Positions 43,101 to 50,736 of a stretch of DNA of 64,000 nt are shown here, in pieces (the stretch's first letter is position 1; each line of letters starts with the position of its first letter). This stretch comes from DP-19 sp036496285. Its GTDB lineage: Bacteria > Desulfobacterota > Binatia > UTPRO1. A program made the position numbers and the translations under genes. The stretch is taken from NCBI GenBank assembly GCA_036496285.1, contig DASXLI010000100.1, forward strand, positions 1 to 64,000, in the 5' to 3' direction. The notes below the pieces were generated by a model. That model worked only from the letters and a program-made list of their open reading frames with translations. It made no database searches and was not told the DNA's origin.

Positions 43101-44051
43101 ATGCCACTTCCCAGCGATGAACGACTGCTCGCCCTGGCGAACGACCTGCTTCACCAATTCGACGCGATCTTCGGCGAACATCCGGGGTTCCGCCCCGCGC
43201 ATGCCAAGGGCGTAATGTTCACCGGCACCTTCACGCCGGCGCCGGGCGCGGCTCGGCTCACGAAGGCGCCGCACGTGACGCGTCCGTCGACGGCGGTGAC
43301 CGTGCGGTTCTCGAACTCCACGGGCATCCCGCTGATACCGGACAACGATCCAAACGCGGGCCCGCGCGGCTTGGCCGTCCGCTTCCATCTGGCAGAGCAC
43401 GTACACACCGACATCGTGAGCCATTCGACGGACGGGTTCCCGACCCATACCGGCGCCGAGTTCCTGGAATTCCTTCGCGCCGTCTCGTCGAGCGATCCGA
43501 AGAATCTCGCCGGATCGCCGCTCGAACGCTTTCTGGGGAGCCATCCGGCCGCGCTCGCGTTCGTGCAGGCGCCGAAGCCGGCTCCCATGAGCTTCGCGAC
43601 GGAGGCCTACTTCGGTGTGACCGCGATGCGCTTCACCAACGCCGACGGCGCGAGCCGCTTCGGCCGCTACCGGATCGTTCCGCAGGCGGGGACCGCGTAC
43701 CTGGACGACGCGGCGCGGAACGCGAAGGGCGCCAACTATCTCTTCGACGAGATCGCGGCACGCGTCCGGAAAGAGCCGGTTCGCTTCACGGTGATGGTGC
43801 AGGTGGCGGCCGACGGCGACACCGTCGACGATGCGACGGTGCATTGGCCGGACGACCGCCCGCTCGTCGAGATCGGCGGCATCGCGCTGACGGCGCCGAT
43901 CGCGAGCGATGCGCCGGCGCAGCGGCAGATCATCTTCGATCCGATCCCCCGCGTGGACGGGATCGAGCCATCGGCCGATCCGCTCCTCGAGCTGCGTGCC
44001 GCGCTCTATCTGATCAGCGGCCGGCGTAGACGGGCCCCAGCGAAGCCGTAG
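43101..44051 (+). CDS. Catalase-related mini-peroxidase
   Basis: This is a 316-residue protein of the catalase-related peroxidase (SrpA/mini-catalase) group, shorter than true catalases. The distal histidine is in RPAHAKGVMFTGTF, followed by VTVRFSNSTG and DNDPNAGPRGLAVRF; the heme Tyr is expected in the C-terminal LRAALYLISGRRR (R-x3-Y). These small catalases usually act as peroxidases with weak catalase activity. The ATG at 43101 has a purine-rich GGAAGGGAGA upstream. It is divergent from the aromatic operon and may protect against peroxide from uncoupled oxygenase turnover. Confidence 0.88.
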   Translation: MPLPSDERLLALANDLLHQFDAIFGEHPGFRPAHAKGVMFTGTFTPAPGAARLTKAPHVTRPSTAVTVRFSNSTGIPLIPDNDPNAGPRGLAVRFHLAEHVHTDIVSHSTDGFPTHTGAEFLEFLRAVSSSDPKNLAGSPLERFLGSHPAALAFVQAPKPAPMSFATEAYFGVTAMRFTNADGASRFGRYRIVPQAGTAYLDDAARNAKGANYLFDEIAARVRKEPVRFTVMVQVAADGDTVDDATVHWPDDRPLVEIGGIALTAPIASDAPAQRQIIFDPIPRVDGIEPSADPLLELRAALYLISGRRRRAPAKP

Positions 44052-44053
44052 AC

Positions 44054-44116
44054 CGCTCGGCCGAGCGATCGACGAGGGTACGCGGACCGCTGGAGCGATC
44101 CGCGCACCCTCGCGTC
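44054..44116. terminator. Double hairpin between convergent genes
   Basis: CGCTCGG/CCGAGCG (44054-44067) is a perfect palindrome. It is followed by a longer stem in which GAGGGT-CGCGGA (44074-44086) pairs with TCCGCG-ACCCTC (44099-44111) across one mismatch, with an inner CGCT/AGCG extension. Placement between convergent genes supports termination in both directions. Confidence 0.6.
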
Positions 44117-44136
44117 GAACAGGACCTCTCGTTCAG

Positions 44137-45909
44137 CTACGGGCAGGCGTTCAGCTGGGTCTGATCGATCACGGCCGCCGGCAGGGACGGCGGCGTCGCG
44201 AACGTCGCCGTGTTGAAGTCGAAGAACTCCAGCATCGGGTTGGCCGCGACGTCACGGTTGGTGAGGGACGGCAGCCCGAAGCGCGTCTCGATGAACCGCA
44301 GGATCGAGGTGTGGTCGTTCACCACGTGCGAGACGGAACTTGGGTTCGAGTACGGTGAGACGACGGCGACCGGCACGCGCACGCCGTAGTGATCGAACAG
44401 CGCGTGCGGATCACCCGCAGCGTAGCGCGGCAGGATGGTGTCGGGGACGGGTGCTACCGGCGGCGGGACGTGGTCGTAGAACCCGCCGTGCTCGTCCCAG
44501 GTCAGGAAGAACGCCGACGTCGCCCACGCCGGGCTCGACATGAGCGCGTTGATGTTGTCGGCGACGAACTTCTGGCCGATCTGGATATCCGCCGATGGAT
44601 GCTCGTCGTTCTCGACGTGGGTGCCACCGCTGCCGCTCGGATCGATGAAGGCGACGTTCGGCAGGGTGCCCGCCGTGAGATCGGCGTAGTATTGCGACAT
44701 CGGGAACACGCGCACGGCCGCGCGGTCCAACACGTACTTGAAGAAGCGGCTCCCGTAAGAGACCCCGGTCGGCTCCGCCGTGTAGATCCGCCAAGTGACA
44801 CCGGCGTTGTCGAGAAGATTGAACACCGACGGCCGCGTCAATTGCTGGGGCTGGCCGGTGACGAGGTAGCCGAACGACGACCCCGCCAGGAAGTAGAGAC
44901 GGTTGGGATCGGTCTGCGCCTGCACCGAGCAGAAGTAGCGGTCGCCGGTCGCGAAGGTGTTCATGACTCCGTAGTAGAAGGGCAGGTCGGTCTGGTCGTA
45001 GTACCCCATCGTGCGGTGCCCGTTGGGATCGAGCGTGGCGTTGGCGTTCACGGTGGTGAAGCCATCCATCGCACCGTTGTTCACCTCGTTGTGCGTGCCC
45101 TTCCAGCTGTGGTCGAGGTCGAGGACCTCGCAGTAGTTGGTCTTGTGGTACGGCAGGATCGGCGGATTCAGGTTGTTCGTCGGGTCGGGGTTGCCGGTGT
45201 TCGGCTCGGCCTCGTAGGCCGGCTGGCCCTGGGTGCTGAGCTGTCCGAAGTAGCTGTCGGCCGAGCGGTTCTCCTGCATGTCGACGACAATGTGGTCGAT
45301 CGGCAGGTTGTTCGGGTTGGCGCGGATGCACGTCCCGGCCGACGTCGGCTTCAGGATCTTGTACTGCTGCGCTCCCTTGTTCACCGCGGTGCCGGTTGCG
45401 TAGTTGATGCTGTAGGAGTCGCCGGAGTTGATCGTCAGCGTGACGCAGCCGTCCGCTCCGGGGTTCGGCGGTACGGTGTTGATCGTGTGGCCGGTCTTGC
45501 CGCTGATCGTCGCCTTGATCTTGAACGTCCCGTTCTTGAGGGCGATCTGCGCCGTGCTCACCGCCCCGTTCTCACCCTTCTTGTCCTTGTACTTGAAGCC
45601 CTTGATCGAATCGCCGCTCCAGAACGGCTTGCCGGTCATGGGGCTGATCCCCATCGGAAGGTTGAAAGTCTCCTCGTCGGGCGCGAGGCCGGTCAAGCGG
45701 ACCGTGAGCGTCGCGCCGTTCGTGACGGGATCGCCGACCAGCGTGTCGTTGCTCGGCTTCTCCTTCGCGCTGACGAGGATCTTTTTCTTGTCGGGTGTGC
45801 TCGGGTTCTTCACGAGGAGCTTGTTCCCGAGGATGGCCTGCTCGGCGGCCTGGATCGGCACCGGAAGCAGCAGAAGAACGGCCAGGACGACGAGTGATGC
45901 GCGCGACAT
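44137..45909 (-). CDS. Secreted phosphoesterase, phospholipase C / acid phosphatase family
   Basis: This is a 590-residue exported enzyme. A signal peptide (1-22) is followed by about 190 residues of unrecognised beta-rich sequence, then the phosphoesterase domain: DHIVVDMQENRSADSYFG (metal Glu and nucleophile region), HSWKGTHNEVNNGAMDGF, FIDPSGSGGTHVENDEHP and FLTWDEHGGFYDHVPPP (metal-binding Asp/Glu/His). These match bacterial non-hemolytic phospholipase C and AcpA-like phosphatases. It probably releases phosphate from phospholipids or phosphate esters outside the cytoplasm. The ATG at 45909 has AAGGAG five bases upstream. Confidence 0.88.
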   Translation of the reverse strand: MSRASLVVLAVLLLLPVPIQAAEQAILGNKLLVKNPSTPDKKKILVSAKEKPSNDTLVGDPVTNGATLTVRLTGLAPDEETFNLPMGISPMTGKPFWSGDSIKGFKYKDKKGENGAVSTAQIALKNGTFKIKATISGKTGHTINTVPPNPGADGCVTLTINSGDSYSINYATGTAVNKGAQQYKILKPTSAGTCIRANPNNLPIDHIVVDMQENRSADSYFGQLSTQGQPAYEAEPNTGNPDPTNNLNPPILPYHKTNYCEVLDLDHSWKGTHNEVNNGAMDGFTTVNANATLDPNGHRTMGYYDQTDLPFYYGVMNTFATGDRYFCSVQAQTDPNRLYFLAGSSFGYLVTGQPQQLTRPSVFNLLDNAGVTWRIYTAEPTGVSYGSRFFKYVLDRAAVRVFPMSQYYADLTAGTLPNVAFIDPSGSGGTHVENDEHPSADIQIGQKFVADNINALMSSPAWATSAFFLTWDEHGGFYDHVPPPVAPVPDTILPRYAAGDPHALFDHYGVRVPVAVVSPYSNPSSVSHVVNDHTSILRFIETRFGLPSLTNRDVAANPMLEFFDFNTATFATPPSLPAAVIDQTQLNACP

Positions 45910-46162
45910 GGGGGCTCCTTTTTCAGCGGGCGGGGCATGAACGGCCACCGCGGGATCGTCAGGAAGTAACCGAACTCCAGCAAAAAAACAATGGATTTTT
46001 CGAGGGAGAGCCATCCATCCCGGTTCCGGTGCGCCCATTTCCAGCGTCCGGGCCGCCCCCCCCTTCTCAATCTCGCGAACCCGCACGTATGGCGTTTCCA
46101 CGGATGGAGGATCGGGGAGGCCGGCTTCCACTTGTTTTCTTCGACTTGTGCGCGCTGTTTGG

Positions 46163-46178
46163 TGGCCGCGTCCTTGCA
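46163..46178 (+). promoter_or_regulatory. Sigma-54 promoter upstream of the tandem universal stress protein
   Basis: TGGCCGCGTCCTTGCA keeps GG and GC exactly 10 bases apart and ends in the consensus TTGCA. Transcription would start near 46189, just before the GAGGTGG ribosome site, and the ATG is at 46203. This is the best sigma-54 match in the window; the 293-base intergenic region has room for activator sites. Confidence 0.6.
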
Positions 46179-46202
46179 ATTGCAGCATCGTGAGGTGGCC
46201 AA

Positions 46203-47162
46203 ATGACGACTCCTGAAGGGACTTCTGCCATGCGCCGCATTCTGGTAGCACTCGATGGCTCACCGCTTGCCGAGGCCATCGTGGAGCCGGTCCGCGTCTT
46301 CTCGACCCGGCTCGGCGCCGACATCGTGCTCTGTCACGTCGTCGCCGTTCCGGAGGCCGCCCCCGACCAGACCACGCCCGCCGCAGCGCAGGCCATAGAT
46401 CTCGTGGTCACGCGGGAACGAAAATGTGCGGAGAGCTACCTCGAAAGCACGGCGCAGGGTCTGCGCGACGCGGGCGTGACCGTGCGGACGGTGACCGCGG
46501 CGGGCGATCCCGCGACGGAAATCGTGCGCCTCGCCGAGCGCGAGGGCGCCGATTTCATCGCGATCGCAACGCACGGCCGATCGGGAATCGGGCGGTGGCT
46601 CTACGGCAGCGTCGCCGATGCGGTCCTGCATTCGGCGACGACGCCGATCTTCCTGCTGCGTGCGCCGGACGGGCCGACGCCGCCGTTCGACGTCCGTCGC
46701 GTCGTCGTGGGCCTCGACGGCTCGGAGGTCGCGGAGCGCGCGCTTCCGACGGCGGAGGAGATCGCCCGCCGGTTTCACGTGCCGCTCGCCATGGTGCGCG
46801 TCGTCGAGACGTCGACGCTCGCCTTCGCCGGGGATCCGGCCGCAGGCGTCTACGTCGACTATCAGCGCATTCTCGAGATGTTGCGAGACGGCGCGGCGCA
46901 GTATCTCGACGCGTGCGCGGCCGGCGTTCGCCGCCGCGGGATCACGGTCGAGACGATCGTGGCAGCCGGCAGCGCCGCGGACGAGCTCGTCGCGCAGGCT
47001 CGCGTCGAGAGCGGAACGCTTCTGGTCCTCGGCACGCACGGCCGCAGCGGCTGGCGCGCCGCCGCCCTCGGAAGCGTGGCGCGCCGCGTGGCGCTGCTCG
47101 CGACGTCGGCGGTCTTCCTCGTTCGCGGGCACGGGGCGGAGCCCACATCGACGAAGCCCTGA
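46203..47162 (+). CDS. Tandem universal stress protein
   Basis: This is a 319-residue protein of two UspA domains (about 10-150 and 160-310). Each carries the ATP-binding pattern near its end: IATHGRSGIGRWLYGSVADAV and LGTHGRSGWRAAALGSVARRV, matching G-2x-G-9x-G(S/T). Tandem, ATP-binding Usps are induced in growth arrest or hypoxia and modulate metabolism. The ATG at 46203 has GAGGTGG upstream. A sigma-54 promoter motif lies at a suitable distance, and a nucleoside phosphorylase gene follows closely, probably in the same transcript. Confidence 0.92.
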   Translation: MTTPEGTSAMRRILVALDGSPLAEAIVEPVRVFSTRLGADIVLCHVVAVPEAAPDQTTPAAAQAIDLVVTRERKCAESYLESTAQGLRDAGVTVRTVTAAGDPATEIVRLAEREGADFIAIATHGRSGIGRWLYGSVADAVLHSATTPIFLLRAPDGPTPPFDVRRVVVGLDGSEVAERALPTAEEIARRFHVPLAMVRVVETSTLAFAGDPAAGVYVDYQRILEMLRDGAAQYLDACAAGVRRRGITVETIVAAGSAADELVAQARVESGTLLVLGTHGRSGWRAAALGSVARRVALLATSAVFLVRGHGAEPTSTKP

Positions 47163-47216
47163 CCATAAGCGCCGGGTCGTGCCCCATCGGTGTCGAGATC
47201 TGATAGTCGGACGGCG

Positions 47217-48719
47217 GTGAACGCGCACGCATTGCGTCTGCGACGCCTCGGTATCGACACGCGCCAGGAGGTCGTCATCTACCTGCGCGCCGACTGCGAG
47301 GTCTGCCGCTCGGAAGGTCTCGAGACCGAGGCCCGCGTCGAGGTGACGTGCGGGATACGGACGATCACGGCGACGCTGAACGTCGTCACCTCGGATCTGC
47401 TCGCGCCTGGCGAGGCAGGCTTGTCCGAAGCCGCATGGGAGCGGCTCGGCGCGCGCGAGGGCGACGAGGCGTCCATCGCACACTCGCCGCCGCTCGAGTC
47501 GCTCGGCTACGTGCGCGGCAAGCTCTACGGCGAGCCGCTCGACGAGATGGCGATGCGGGCGATCGTCGTCGACATCGTCGCGGGACGGTATTCCGACGTG
47601 CAACTCGCGTCGTTCATCACCGCGTGCGCGGCGCGGCGCCTGAGCGAGCGCGAGATCGTCGCGCTCACGACGGCGATGGTCGACGTCGGCAAGCGCCTCG
47701 CGTGGGGCACGCAACCCGTCGTCGACAAGCACAGCATCGGCGGGCTTCCCGGAAATCGCACGACCTTGATCGTGGTTCCGATCGTCGCCGCGTTCGGCCT
47801 CACGATGCCGAAGACGTCCTCGCGCGCGATCACCTCGCCGGCGGGGACGGCCGACGCGATGGAGACGCTCGCGCCCGTGACGCTCGATGCGGCGACGCTC
47901 CGGCGCGTCGTCGAGCGGGAGGGCGGCTGCATCGCGTGGGGCGGCGCGCTCCAGCTGAGTCCCGCGGACGACATCATCATCCGGGTCGAGCGGCCGCTCG
48001 ACGTCGATGCCGAGGGTCAGCTCATCGCTTCCGTCCTCTCCAAGAAGGTTGCGGCCGGATCGAGCCACGTCGTCGTCGACGTTCCCGTCGGGCCGCTCGC
48101 GAAGATCCGCACCGTCGAGGCGGCTGAGCGGCTCAGCACATCCTTGACGCTCGTCGGTCGGGCCGTCGGTCTGGATGTACGGGTCGTCTTCACCGACGGA
48201 CTGCAGCCGGTCGGGCGCGGCGTGGGGCCCGCGCTCGAGGCGCGGGATGCGCTCGCCGTTCTCCGGCGTACGCCCGACGCGCCTGCGGACCTTCGCCAGC
48301 GCGCGCTGCTCCTCGCCGGGCATGTGCTCGAGTGCGCCGCGAGCGTTCCCGCGGGCACGGGCCGCGTGAGCGCGGAGGCGATCCTGGCCGACGGCCGCGC
48401 GCTCAGGAAGTTCGAGGCGATCTGTGAGGCGCAAGGGGGCATGCGCGAGCCGCCGCGCGCGCGCCATTGCGAGCCTGTGCTCGCCGCCGCGCGTGGCGTC
48501 GTAGGCGCGATCGACAACCGGCGTCTCGCGCGCGTCGCGAAGCTCGCGGGAGCACCGACCGACCCGGCGGCCGGTCTCGAGCTGCACGTCGGCATCGGCT
48601 CCAGCGTGGAGCGCGGCACGCCGCTCTACACCGTGCACGCGGATGCGCGGGGCGAGCTCGCATACGCCGTGGCGTACGTGCGTGCGCACGCCGACATCAT
48701 CGCGATCAGTGCCGACTGA
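47217..48719 (+). CDS. AMP/thymidine phosphorylase family enzyme
   Basis: This is a 500-residue nucleoside or nucleotide phosphorylase. The family signature VVDKHSIGGLPGNRTTLIVVPIVAAFGLTMPKTSSRAITSPAGTADAME is complete, and the extra N-terminal domain (LRLRRLGIDTRQEVVIYLR) fits the long archaeal-type AMP phosphorylase group (about 500 residues) rather than E. coli DeoA. It would phosphorolyse AMP or a pyrimidine nucleoside to a ribose phosphate. The GTG at 47217 agrees with family length; a GTG at 47190 is possible. Such genes occur with Usps in low-oxygen persistence loci. Confidence 0.85.
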   Translation: MNAHALRLRRLGIDTRQEVVIYLRADCEVCRSEGLETEARVEVTCGIRTITATLNVVTSDLLAPGEAGLSEAAWERLGAREGDEASIAHSPPLESLGYVRGKLYGEPLDEMAMRAIVVDIVAGRYSDVQLASFITACAARRLSEREIVALTTAMVDVGKRLAWGTQPVVDKHSIGGLPGNRTTLIVVPIVAAFGLTMPKTSSRAITSPAGTADAMETLAPVTLDAATLRRVVEREGGCIAWGGALQLSPADDIIIRVERPLDVDAEGQLIASVLSKKVAAGSSHVVVDVPVGPLAKIRTVEAAERLSTSLTLVGRAVGLDVRVVFTDGLQPVGRGVGPALEARDALAVLRRTPDAPADLRQRALLLAGHVLECAASVPAGTGRVSAEAILADGRALRKFEAICEAQGGMREPPRARHCEPVLAAARGVVGAIDNRRLARVAKLAGAPTDPAAGLELHVGIGSSVERGTPLYTVHADARGELAYAVAYVRAHADIIAISAD

Positions 48720-48746
48720 GCAGCGGGCCGCGTCCCGGTGCGCCTC

Positions 48747-49637
48747 CTATCGCGGAGGTATCTCATCCCGGAGGAAGGCAACGATCGCGCGCGCGGCGGC
48801 GTCGTCCAATACGCCGCGAAAGTGCGGCATCGTCGGACGCTCGTCGTCGAGCATGTGCCACACGCCGGCGCGGAGCGACGCGCCATCGTGCGCCGAGAGA
48901 AAGGCGCGATCGAACTCCGGTGCTGCCCGTCCGGACGGCGACCGACCGCCGTGGCCTTCCTCGCCGTGGCACCCCGCGCAGAAGCGCTCGTAGGTCTCGT
49001 ATCCCGGGGACAGCAGCCGCACGTACGCCACGAGCGCGCGAGCCGCGCCATCGTCGATGGGCTCCGGCAACGGGGGCATGCGCGGACCCCCGTGGCGGAC
49101 CATCGTCTGCAGCTCGCGATCGGAGACCGCGGCCTGGAACGCGGGATCGCCGAGCGCCCGCGGCCGGGGCGCATCGCGTGCGGGGGCCGATCCTCCGAAC
49201 GGTCCATGGCAATCCGCGCAGCCCGCGACGTACAGCGAGCGCCCGCGCTCGACCAGCGGCCAGTCCACACGGGCCATCCGGCGGAGGTGGCTCACCAGCG
49301 CTTCGCCGCGCTCGGCGCGCCGCCGGAGCGCCGCCGGATCGATCGCGAGCGGGGCCGAGCCGCCGTCGAGTATCCGCCGCACGAGCACCTCGGGATCCGC
49401 GGCGGCCGCACGGTCGAGCGCTGGCGGCGGATGTACGAACAACGCGGCGTCGGCGCCGTCACCGGCGGCCGTCGCGCCGTGGCAATGGGCGCACTCGGCC
49501 GCGAAGAGCCGGGCGCCGATGGTGCTCGCGGTTGCCGGCGGGCTCCCTGCCATGCCGGGAGACCGCACGGCGAGGAGCAACGCCGTCAGGATCGCCGCAA
49601 TGCGTTGTTGCCGGCCGTCTCCTCCTCGTGCCGTCAT
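48747..49637 (-). CDS. Triheme c-type cytochrome
   Basis: This is a 296-residue exported cytochrome with three CxxCH sites: CAHCH (about 48), CADCH (about 138) and CAGCH (about 220), each in its own class I-like domain, with Met ligand candidates such as PRMPPLPEPI and PTMPHF. A signal peptide covers residues 1-31. The start at 49637 is supported by a sigma-54 motif whose predicted transcription start (about 49669) leaves a 33-base leader; the upstream ATG at 49670 would be lost. It could carry electrons to a periplasmic reductase. It converges with the phosphorylase gene. Confidence 0.88.
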   Translation of the reverse strand: MTARGGDGRQQRIAAILTALLLAVRSPGMAGSPPATASTIGARLFAAECAHCHGATAAGDGADAALFVHPPPALDRAAAADPEVLVRRILDGGSAPLAIDPAALRRRAERGEALVSHLRRMARVDWPLVERGRSLYVAGCADCHGPFGGSAPARDAPRPRALGDPAFQAAVSDRELQTMVRHGGPRMPPLPEPIDDGAARALVAYVRLLSPGYETYERFCAGCHGEEGHGGRSPSGRAAPEFDRAFLSAHDGASLRAGVWHMLDDERPTMPHFRGVLDDAAARAIVAFLRDEIPPR

Positions 49638-49679
49638 CGGGACGATTGCCTGAAGATATCGCCGCCGCATACCACGAGC

Positions 49680-49695
49680 GGCAACTGCCGGACCA
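49680..49695 (-). promoter_or_regulatory. Sigma-54 promoter for the triheme cytochrome
   Basis: On the minus strand TGGTCCGGCAGTTGCC has GG (49694-49693) and GC (49682-49681) 10 bases apart with TTGC at -12. The inferred start is near 49669 and the gene start is 49637. Confidence 0.55.
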
Positions 49696-49804
49696 GCATG
49701 ACAACGGTTCCAAGATCCGGGAATATCCCGATTGCCGGTTTCGCAATTCCGCGTCCCTGCGGCAATGGTCCCCGTGGGCCCCATTGCCTCGATCCGCGAC
49801 GCCA

Positions 49805-49820
49805 TGGCACGGAATCGGCA
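49805..49820 (+). promoter_or_regulatory. Possible sigma-54 promoter motif before the small cytochrome c
   Basis: TGGCACGGAATCGGCA has a perfect -24 element (TGGCACG) and GC at the right spacing. The predicted start (about 49831) is only 2 bases before the ATG at 49833, so either translation begins at a downstream GTG (49851) or the match is fortuitous. Confidence 0.35.
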
Positions 49821-49832
49821 AGGGAAGGATTC

Positions 49833-50213
49833 ATGCGCCTTCTGAGAGCAGTGGGACAGGTGGTGCAATGGGCGGCGGCGGTGCCGCTCGTGGCAGCGCT
49901 TGCCGCCGGCGCGATCGCGCCTCGGGCTGGACGGGCGCAGCCCCCGCAGGACGAGGACGGCTCGCCGGCCGCGGTGTTCCATTCGCAATGTGCCCGCTGC
50001 CATGGGGAGCGTGGACACACGGATACCGCCGGAGCCCGCGCGCTCAAGGTAGCGCCGCTCGTCAACGATCCGCGGCTCGCTGCGATGACGCCAGAGGCGA
50101 TCGTCGCCCTCGTGAAAGCGGATCCGAAGCACCGCGGAGTCGTGAAGCTGCGCGACGAGGATCTCCTTCGCGCCGCGTCCTTCGTCAGGCAGCTCGCACG
50201 GGAGCGGCAGTAG
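49833..50213 (+). CDS. Small monoheme cytochrome c
   Basis: This is a 126-residue exported cytochrome with a signal peptide (about 1-36, ending GRAQ) and one heme site CARCH (about 53). The C-terminal FVRQLARERQ closes a short class I-like fold, although a Met axial ligand is not obvious (LAAMTPEAI is the candidate). A purine-rich AGGGAAGGA precedes the ATG. It is followed 3 bases later by another cytochrome gene, so the two are co-expressed. Divergent from the triheme cytochrome. Confidence 0.85.
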   Translation: MRLLRAVGQVVQWAAAVPLVAALAAGAIAPRAGRAQPPQDEDGSPAAVFHSQCARCHGERGHTDTAGARALKVAPLVNDPRLAAMTPEAIVALVKADPKHRGVVKLRDEDLLRAASFVRQLARERQ

Positions 50214-50216
50214 GTC

Positions 50217-50726
50217 ATGGGGCGCCCCGACCGTCATCGCGGGCTTTCCGGAGGTCGAGCGAGCCGCGTCGTGGGCGTCGTCGCCGCTCTCCTGTCGATG
50301 CTCGCCGTCTCCGCGTGTGTGATGACCGTGGACCGTGGCGGTGCGCAGATTCAGCTGCCGGGCACTGATCTCGTCGCGCTCGGCCGCTCCGAGTTCGCGC
50401 AGGCGTGCGCGCCCTGTCACGGCATCGAGGCGCGCGGCGATGGCCCCGTCGCGCCGGCGTTGCGGGTGCCTCCGCCCGATCTGACGCTGCTTGCGGACGG
50501 CGCCGGCGGTGCGTTTCCGCGCGACCGCGTAGTCGCGGTCATCGTCGGAGACATTCCGTTGGCGGTGCACGGCTCGCGGGAGATGCCCATCTGGCGCGAT
50601 CGCTTCATCGGCCGGAGCGACGGGGCCGAGGCGGTCGCATCGGTCTACGCACGCCGTTGGCTCGAGGCGATCGTCTCCTATCTGGTGAGCGTCCAGCGTC
50701 CGGTGCGTGCACCGGAGGAAGCCTGA
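50217..50726 (+). CDS. Cytochrome c lipoprotein
   Basis: This is a 169-residue protein with a signal ending in a likely lipobox (LAVSAC, Cys34) and one heme site CAPCHGIEARGDGPVAPAL. The Met ligand is probably in SREMPIWRDRF. The CxxCHG...GDGPVAP-L-PPxDLT pattern is shared with the cytochrome domain fused to the P-type ATPase at 60450, so the two are close paralogues. A lipid anchor would hold it at the membrane. It is in the operon of the small cytochrome and the PCMT-EreA fusion. Confidence 0.85.
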   Translation: MGRPDRHRGLSGGRASRVVGVVAALLSMLAVSACVMTVDRGGAQIQLPGTDLVALGRSEFAQACAPCHGIEARGDGPVAPALRVPPPDLTLLADGAGGAFPRDRVVAVIVGDIPLAVHGSREMPIWRDRFIGRSDGAEAVASVYARRWLEAIVSYLVSVQRPVRAPEEA

Positions 50727-50736
50727 AGGAGCAATC

